Source: Botryllus schlosseri (Eukaryota > Chordata > Ascidiacea > Stolidobranchia > Styelidae). Taken from it: a DNA stretch of 22,607 nucleotides. Positions 18,501 to 22,607 of this stretch are shown piece by piece; the stretch's first letter is position 1; each line of letters opens with the position of its first letter. The stretch covers positions 1 through 22,607 of the forward strand of contig ATSW01000247.1 in the NCBI GenBank assembly GCA_000444245.1, given 5' to 3'. The notes below the pieces were generated by a model. It was given only the letters and a program-made list of their open reading frames with translations. It was not told the origin of the DNA and made no database searches. The translations under genes and the position numbers were made by a program.

Positions 18501-20617
18501 TCACACCCTCCTATCTTAACTGACATCTCCCATTCTAAGTTAATCTTTTCGTCACCTTATTGCGAGGCTAACCAGGAGTGGCTTGCGTTCCACGCATCTT
18601 AGTGCTAGAATGTACCAATGTTCAGTAATCTGTATGGATGCGAAGCTGAACTTCGACGACAACTCGGCGCACAGGCAGAGCAAGATATTTGATATGAAGG
18701 ACGCGTCCCAGGAAGATGAGAGGGACGTAATCGCTGCGGGTCTAGGAATCAACTATATCGGCCTGGACGGGAAAATCGGCTGTTTGGGTGAGAATATCGT
18801 GGATGTTTCTATTTTAACATCTGATACGATCTCCGAGTGCGTGATAGGCAATATGGCGTCACTTTCATGCCTGAAATCTTCATAAAAATTACGCGAGATA
18901 GCAAGCACAGTAACTGTTGAATATATTTTCAAAGATTGTAATTATTTGCAGTGGTGTCACTAATTTTGCGTTAGCCGTGTTGATCCAACTTGTAATGTTG
19001 AAAGTAGCGACCACCGATCAACGGTCCAAAGTGTGTTAGCCAGGGTTGTAGCCAAGTAACAAGATACCGAGCCACAAGTTAAGCTCCTTTTTGTAGATTT
19101 GACGCGAGTCCAGTCGAGTCATCTTTAGTTCCACACCGATTCAAGTCCCGAGTCCAAGTCGGCTAGTAGAGGGTCGAGTCTGAGTCCGATTCATTACGTA
19201 CACTGTTACGTTTTCAGTTCAATCATGTTCAACCCACTTTTTTTCAACTCTGCTCGAGTGATACAGTATGGCTTGCATTCATATTATCGTAATTTTCGTC
19301 GGTCCTAATGGTTTCTGGCCCTATTTTCCAAGTATCAGGACTGATGGATGAAATACTACTCATGCGGTAACTTTGCTATTCTTCGAAGTTACAATGAAAT
19401 GTCTGTCTTGGCCGTCCTTGCATATTACTAGGTTTCAACGGGTCGAGTCGAATCATTTTACGCATTTGAAAAAATGTCTAGAGTCGAATCACCAAAACGT
19501 CTCCAATTGAGTCATTACAACCCTGGTGTTGTCCCTCGACCTACTTTACTCTAATTTCAAGACAACTTGAGTACTTTCCAGGCCTTACTTCTTCTACTTC
19601 TACCCGAAGTAGTTATGGCGCACCTTGGAAATCGCTGCTTCTAACGTTCTATGTGTAATTGAGTAGGAATTTCCGGTATTACTTATCCTTTTTCATGGAT
19701 AGTCACACTGACTACTCCGGGTCTCTCTGCCCTTGGCCCCACCTTCTCCCCCCCCACCCCCTCAAAAAAAGGATCAAAATTTGACAATAGTTTCACCTTA
19801 CAGTAAACGGAGCAGGACTCGCCATGGCTACCATGGATATCATCAAACTACACAACGGCTCACCCGCCAACTTCCTGGATGTGGGAGGTGGGGCCACCGC
19901 CGAGCAAGTAATGGAGGCATTCAAATTGATCACTTCAGATTCCAACGTGAGTGATTTCGTTTTGAAGCCACGTACCTCATCTCCGGACTGGTTGGGGTTT
20001 GATTTCAGGTCAAGGCAGTGCTAGTTAATATTTTCGGAGGGATCATGAGGTGCGATGTTATCGCGCAGGGAATTTTACAGGCGGCCGACAAACTGGATTT
20101 GAAAATTCCGATCGTAGTGAGACTGCAAGGTGAGTCGAAAGGTTACTGGTGAATTTGGCACTAGATGAATTTGGCATTAGACATGTAATACCTAGTATTT
20201 TTATGAAAGCATCAATATTGTATCATATATTGTGAAGCTGTAAGAGGAGGGCCACGCAACATTTTCTGAACGGAAAGTGATCCACGACCAATAAAGGTTG
20301 AAAACCACTGGTCTGTGTGGTTGATATTGTTGAACCTGCTGGGGTGCTATTGTGGAGTGTCGGACCCGTTGAAAATTATTTCTCTTCTGCAGGCACAAGG
20401 GTTGAAGACGCAAAAGCTATGATCGCGACCAGCGGCCTGCGTATATTAACTTGCGACAACTTGGACGAAGCGGCAAAAATGGTTTGGATATTTCGATGGC
20501 TTTTCCGATTTTGTCTGCGCCATTACAAAGTCATGTTTTCAGGCTGTGAAATTGTCTACCATTGTAGAAATCGCTCAAGAAGCACACGTCGACGTCAAGT
20601 TTGAACTGCCCATCTAA
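12481..20617 (+). CDS. SUCLA2: Succinyl-CoA ligase (ADP-forming) beta subunit, mitochondrial, 11 exons
   Basis: With the SUCLG1 alpha subunit this enzyme converts succinyl-CoA, ADP and phosphate to succinate, CoA and ATP in the mitochondrial matrix. Exons: 12481-12549, 12686-12848, 15515-15614, 16259-16427, 17866-17968, 18034-18198, 18626-18787, 19804-19946, 20009-20129, 20393-20481, 20543-20617. All junctions keep phase and give 452 residues; human SUCLA2 has 463. Residues 1-38 are a basic mitochondrial presequence. RRNLSIHEY (37-45) opens the ATP-grasp domain, GGRGKG (91-96) is its glycine-rich nucleotide loop, and KQTGE with [14 protein letters not shown] (exon 4) follows. The C-terminal ligase domain has [19 protein letters not shown] and [15 protein letters not shown], ending [10 protein letters not shown]. 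The match is to SUCLA2 (RNLSLHEY, ERKYPRREYYFA in human), not to GTP-specific SUCLG2. Intron 5 is GC-AG. Introns 2 and 7 hold hAT insertions. Confidence 0.96.
12686..12848 (+). CDS. SUCLA2: SUCLA2 exon 2: end of presequence and start of ATP-grasp domain
   Basis: The acceptor is ttgctattccag. It encodes [15 protein letters not shown] and [11 protein letters not shown], aligned to human SUCLA2 without gaps from RNLS onward. It ends TTAC|gtaagc in phase 1. Confidence 0.95.
12849..13610. other. Intron 2 of SUCLA2, 5' part
   Basis: No gene, exon-like frame or clear repeat is visible. Intron 2 (12849-15514, 2666 bases) is the longest in the gene. Confidence 0.6.
13611..14449. mobile_element. hAT non-autonomous element, CAGTGTTGGGAT family, 839 bp
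   Basis: The ends CAGTGTTGGGAT and ATCCCAACACTG form a perfect 12-base inverted repeat. Identical 8-base target duplications CTATAGTC flank it (13603-13610 and 14450-14457). Subterminal stretches carry GACTCGAGTC and tcaagtc words (13625-13685 and about 14300-14440). The interior is AT-rich and has no transposase frame. It lies in SUCLA2 intron 2. The exact target duplication implies a recent insertion. Confidence 0.95.
14450..15514. other. Intron 2 of SUCLA2, 3' part
   Basis: AT-rich intron sequence. Open frames here are short, and none aligns with the SUCLA2 protein or has paired splice sites. The branch and acceptor region ends aaacctctctttag at 15514. Confidence 0.6.
15515..15614 (+). 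CDS. SUCLA2: SUCLA2 exon 3: nucleotide-binding loop
   Basis: Encodes [20 protein letters not shown] and onward to QIAY. It includes the ATP-grasp glycine-rich loop GGRGKG. It joins exon 2 within the codon C|CA (Pro) and ends ATTC|gtaagt in phase 2. Confidence 0.96.
15615..16258. other. Intron 3 of SUCLA2
   Basis: 644 bases, GT-AG. An open frame covers its 3' half and runs on into exon 4, but the intron part has no similarity to succinyl-CoA ligase and is not coding by homology. Confidence 0.7.
16259..16427 (+). CDS. SUCLA2: SUCLA2 exon 4: central ATP-grasp segment
   Basis: Encodes [17 protein letters not shown], then [14 protein letters not shown] and [17 protein letters not shown]. The last codons are GLHKF before the donor TTT|gtaagt. 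Human has SFQ at this point, so the copy here is two residues longer at the exon 4/5 junction. Confidence 0.95.
16428..17865. other. Intron 4 of SUCLA2
   Basis: 1438 bases, GT-AG. No transposon ends, exon-like frames or RNA genes were recognised. A C/A-rich patch at about 17648-17720 (aaccttactaacccc and similar) is irregular and not a satellite. Confidence 0.65.
17866..17968 (+). CDS. SUCLA2: SUCLA2 exon 5, ending at a GC donor
   Basis: Encodes [20 protein letters not shown] and continues to HIDITE. Homology (human IDIEEG then KKEQA) requires the exon to end after G of GAAG at 17968, where the intron begins gcgaga rather than GT. No in-phase GT donor is close by. Confidence 0.92.
17969..18033 (+). 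other. SUCLA2 intron 5: 65-base GC-AG intron
   Basis: It begins GCGAGA after exon sequence GAAG and ends ctgtccag. Splicing joins G to GT as the Gly codon before ISKEQA, which aligns with the human protein without gaps. AAG before the donor matches the strong exon-side consensus typical of GC donors. Confidence 0.85.
18034..18198 (+). CDS. SUCLA2: SUCLA2 exon 6
   Basis: Encodes [19 protein letters not shown], then [14 protein letters not shown] and [16 protein letters not shown]. The IEINPL segment closes the ATP-grasp domain. It ends CACG|gtaatg in phase 1. Confidence 0.96.
18626..18787 (+). CDS. SUCLA2: SUCLA2 exon 7
   Basis: The acceptor is aatgttcag. It encodes [18 protein letters not shown], then SQEDERD and [12 protein letters not shown]. 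It ends TTGG|gtgaga in phase 1 and leads into the C-terminal ligase domain. Confidence 0.97.
19041..19525. mobile_element. hAT non-autonomous element, CAGGGTTGTAA family, older copy
   Basis: The ends are CAGGGTTGTAG and TTACAACCCTG. Flanks GTGTTAGC and GTGTTGTC are an 8-base target duplication with two differences. The centre matches the copy at 6304-6888. Its GAGTC arrays are shorter and more eroded (about 19105-19180 and 19435-19515), which together with the decayed duplication points to an older insertion. It lies in SUCLA2 intron 7 (18788-19803). Confidence 0.88.
19535..19625. repeat. Fragment with ACTTGAGT / tacttctacttct words
   Basis: Directly after the hAT copy, cgacctactttactc, acttgagtac and cttctacttctacccgaag resemble the subterminal arrays of the CAGAGGTG-type element at 1486-2751. 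No termini are visible. It is probably a remnant of that family. Confidence 0.35.
19804..19946 (+). CDS. SUCLA2: SUCLA2 exon 8: start of ligase domain
   Basis: The acceptor is caccttacag. It encodes [19 protein letters not shown], then [15 protein letters not shown] and [10 protein letters not shown]. It ends AAC|gtgagt in phase 0. Confidence 0.97.
20009..20129 (+). CDS. SUCLA2: SUCLA2 exon 9
   Basis: Preceded by a 62-base intron. It encodes [20 protein letters not shown], then [13 protein letters not shown]. The NIFGGI segment is the conserved ligase-domain signature. It ends CAAG|gtgagt in phase 1. Confidence 0.97.
20150..20181 (+). repeat. 16-base tandem duplication in SUCLA2 intron 9
   Basis: tgaatttggcactaga is followed directly by tgaatttggcattaga, one mismatch. 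Confidence 0.85.
20230..20319. mobile_element. hAT-like right-end remnant in SUCLA2 intron 9
   Basis: On the minus strand the sequence begins CCAGTGGTTTTCAACCTTTA and continues with a GTGGCCCTCC-like stretch, the usual form of hAT ends. No left end or target duplication was found in the 263-base intron. Confidence 0.4.
20393..20481 (+). CDS. SUCLA2: SUCLA2 exon 10
   Basis: Encodes [20 protein letters not shown], then [10 protein letters not shown]. The inferred donor ATG|gtttgg departs from consensus at several intron positions, but it is fixed by phase and by homology to human DLDEAARMVVKLS. Confidence 0.92.
20543..20617 (+). CDS. SUCLA2: SUCLA2 exon 11 and stop codon
   Basis: After the 61-base intron 10 (acceptor catgttttcag), it encodes [20 protein letters not shown] and ELPI, then TAA. 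This matches the human C-terminus AKQAHVDVKFQLPI. Confidence 0.96.
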   Translation, partial: AVKLSTIVEIAQEAHVDVKFELPI

Positions 20618-21255
20618 AGACCTCTTGTTCTGTTTTCAGTTCTGTTCTATATAGTATAATGTTGATTGCGATTTTCCGCCGAAAGCTCCTCTCTGCACAG
20701 TTAACCAAAAGCAACTGCTCACGACTGTTTTTCAAAACTGGGACTGTTGAAGTCGTCTGGGCCGTTGCCCCGGGAGATGCTGTATACGTTGAATAATTGA
20801 CGCTGTTCCATGTCTTCATATTGCCCATTGTATGAACCTCTGAAACCTCAGTTGGCTTGCTGGTGATGGTAATCAGAAATGTTCCTATAAATTTTATGGT
20901 CGTCAGTATGTATGGGATGGAAATAAGGATAACGGTATGATTTTGATCTCGTGTGTAATGCTGCAACCTCGGTAATATTTTGGGTCGGAAGCGTAGGTGA
21001 AGCCAGGATGAAAATTTGGTAGCAATGGTATAAAATTTCTCTCTTGTGTAGAGTAAGGTTACTGAGCAGTTTTGGTGTGATGGGTATATGCGATGTCGCA
21101 GTGAACAGGTCGGAACCTAGAGGGGCGAAGGCGCTTCTGCCACTGGTTTGACGCGCGATAGTCTATACAGTCGTAGCTGGCGCAGTGGACGAATGTCTGA
21201 TGACTAAGCTGTATATGTGTTTAGAGTGTGGGTGGAACGCCGTTACAGTAGGGGG
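20618..21255 (+). other. Probable SUCLA2 3' UTR and flank
   Basis: No coding-like frame and no recognised repeat. The first exact AATAAA after the stop is at 21279-21284, inside a repeat described separately. Confidence 0.4.
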
Positions 21256-21332
21256 GTGCCGTACGTCCCCTTTTTCTCAATAAAAGTGCACTGTCCTCGG
21301 AGGACGCCCAAATATCCTCTCTTTTGCTTTCA
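21256..21332 (+). repeat. Dispersed repeat, GTCCTCGGAGGACGCCCAAAT type, first copy
   Basis: It begins ggtgccgtacgtcccc and includes the palindrome GTCCTCGGAGGAC followed by gcccaaat and tcct. The same elements, in the same order and orientation, occur at 22428-22545. It probably represents the end of a DNA transposon family. An AATAAA lies within it. Confidence 0.7.
21279..21284 (+). terminator. Candidate poly(A) signal for SUCLA2, inside a repeat
   Basis: AATAAA in tctcaataaaagtgc, 662 bases after the stop codon. If used, the gene's 3' end lies within mobile-element sequence. Unproven. Confidence 0.3.
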
Positions 21333-21383
21333 ACGAGACTAGACAGCGAAGACTAAAAAAGCTCAACCCAGTACAATCTCATC

Positions 21384-21480
21384 CCGGGGTCACCAACGCG
21401 GTAGCCTGCGAGGACTTCATATGTCGCCCTCAGTCGTAGTAGTAAATGTTCAAATGAGAGCTGTGAAAGTCGAAGCGGAG
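21384..21480. mobile_element. Probable hAT left-end remnant
   Basis: cccggggtcaccaacgcggt followed by agcctgcgaggacttcat resembles the CAGGGGTCACCAAC...GGTAGCCCGCGAGGAC start of a widespread animal hAT group, recalled from general knowledge. No opposite end or target duplication was found. The right limit is approximate. Confidence 0.45.
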
Positions 21481-21679
21481 AAGGGTTTCATATGAGCAGC
21501 AGTTTTCGATCGGGGATCTCTGGTTAATATCCGCGAGTCTCGACACGGAAATTGTCGCTTCGGCGCGCAGAGCGGCAACGCAGAAAAGAAATACAACGTC
21601 TCGTCTAACGGTCTCTGACTATGACTGTCTTAGAATACAAAACCTCAGAAAGTTGAAAAAATTTATATGGTACATAGGC

Positions 21680-22265
21680 CAGGGACGGGCAACCCACGGC
21701 TCGCAGGCCGGATCCGGCCCGTGACGGGATATTGAGCGGCCTGCAGAGAGTTTCCACCGTAGAAGAGAAATTCTTATCTGGAAGTATTGACAAATTTTAT
21801 GCGCCACAGAATTAATCCAAATTTGCCAACCTGATAAAGATGGTCATGAAACTTGTTCTGTTCGGGTCTACATACTTTAGCGAGCAAACATTTTCGACCA
21901 TAAAAACATGGGGCTATTAACAAGATAAGGCTGCTGCGTTCCAATATAGCTGATGTTCACGTGCAAACTTTAAGAACGATTTCTACATCCGACATGCAAC
22001 CAGAGTTCAAAGAACTTGTTTACAACTTTGATCGACCGCAGATGTCTCGTTTAGTTCAACAGATATTAAAGTACAGTAAGTTATTAAATTCATTAAATAC
22101 TATGCTTGGTCGATATGCTTTAAACTTGAAGTTTACATTAAATGCGATTTATTCCTTGTACAGGTGGATAAACACGCAATTAATGAATCGATTCTGTAAT
22201 CCGGTCCACCAAGTAATTCATTTTCCCATATCAATTCCGTCGACCGGAGAAGTTGCCCGCCCCTG
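21680..22265 (+). mobile_element. hAT element, CAGGGRCGGGCAAC family, with transposase C-terminal fragment
   Basis: The ends read CAGGGACGGGCAAC on the left and, inverted, CAGGGGCGGGCAAC on the right. Flanks ACATAGGC and ATGTAGGC are an 8-base target duplication with two differences. Past the left end is ggctcgcaggccggatccgg, as in Charlie-like hATs. At about 21850-21920 one frame gives LVLFGSTYFSEQTFSTIK, resembling the C-terminal dimerisation region (human GTF2IRD2-type: CGSTYICESTFSSMK). A second frame further on (21938-22020) gives RSNIADVHVQTLRTISTSDM and PEFKELV, matching the next part of that region. At 586 bases with a stop and a frame change between these parts, this is a deleted, inactive copy. 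The N-terminal zinc finger and catalytic residues are absent. Confidence 0.85.
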
Positions 22266-22427
22266 ATGTAGGCTACAATTTACGCCTGTTTCAATTGTAA
22301 TGCAGAATGTGATGCATAAACTATTTTTCTTTAATTTGAATCATAAAATTGCGCTGTTTACTGTGGAGACTGATCACTGCGAGCAATCTAAGGCACAGAA
22401 CAATTGCTATCAAGAATACTTTACTAT
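22266..22427. other. Spacer, no gene seen
   Basis: AT-rich; short frames only. Confidence 0.4.
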
Positions 22428-22545
22428 AGGGTTACCATACGTCCTCTTTAAAGAGGATTTGTCCTTATTTATGACTTTTTTGAAAGTGTCCTCGGAGGAC
22501 GCCCAAATGTCCTACTTTTTGAGAATTTGTCATCTTTTTTGAAAA
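22428..22545 (+). repeat. Dispersed repeat, GTCCTCGGAGGACGCCCAAAT type, second copy
   Basis: tagggttaccatacgtcctc is followed by the perfect 16-base palindrome TCCTCTTTAAAGAGGA, then tttttgaaagtgtcctcgga and ggacgcccaaatgtccta. It is homologous to 21256-21332 but longer; the first copy lacks the TTTAAA palindrome. It is in the same orientation. Confidence 0.75.
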
Positions 22546-22607
22546 TTTTGGTTAGATATAGGCTAAAATTCGACTGAGATATAGGAAAGGAGTACTCACG
22601 TCTGAGA

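Noticed and set aside
18949-19040. CAGTGGTGTCACTA as another hAT left end
   Set aside because: No matching right end or target duplication was found before the next element at 19041, and the match is only to a short generic motif.

Overview
This is animal nuclear DNA. It carries one gene split by introns and one intronless gene, both with clear animal orthologues, set in AT-rich sequence full of short non-autonomous hAT-type DNA transposons. Very short introns (61, 62 and 65 bases) beside transposon-enlarged ones, frequent TAGGCCTA-like words and a chordate-style ODF2 suggest an invertebrate deuterostome, possibly a tunicate. That placement is inference and is weak.

Layout. Bases 1-3236 hold no recognised gene. 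A candidate two-exon 3' end of an unknown gene (1033-1419 and 2778-2823) flanks an inferred intron that a hAT element (1486-2751, perfect 8-base target duplication) appears to have enlarged from about 84 bases. Another exon-like frame lies at 2841-3061. Bases 3237-7280 are almost all mobile DNA: a rearranged hAT-like element (3237-5159), a foldback sequence (5240-5556), a hAT element (6145-7051) with a second one nested inside it (6304-6888), and a small element (7085-7280). Bases 8471-11007 encode ODF2/cenexin, a coiled-coil protein of the centriole distal appendages and sperm tail, as one exon with a one-base frame break near the 3' end. Bases 12481-20617 encode SUCLA2, the ADP-forming beta subunit of mitochondrial succinyl-CoA ligase. 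It has eleven exons that join in phase to a 452-residue protein, one GC-AG intron, and hAT elements in introns 2 and 7. The tail (20618-22607) is 3' UTR and repeats, including a hAT copy (21680-22265) that keeps part of its transposase C-terminus.

The two genes have unrelated jobs (centriole and cilium structure; the TCA cycle). They lie head to tail on the plus strand about 1.5 kb apart. I see no operon-like linkage.

I found no undescribed multi-gene system, CRISPR array, rRNA or tRNA, and no retroviral or LTR element. The most distinctive pattern is a set of hAT families with different termini that all carry dense subterminal arrays built around the palindrome ACTCGAGT or close variants.
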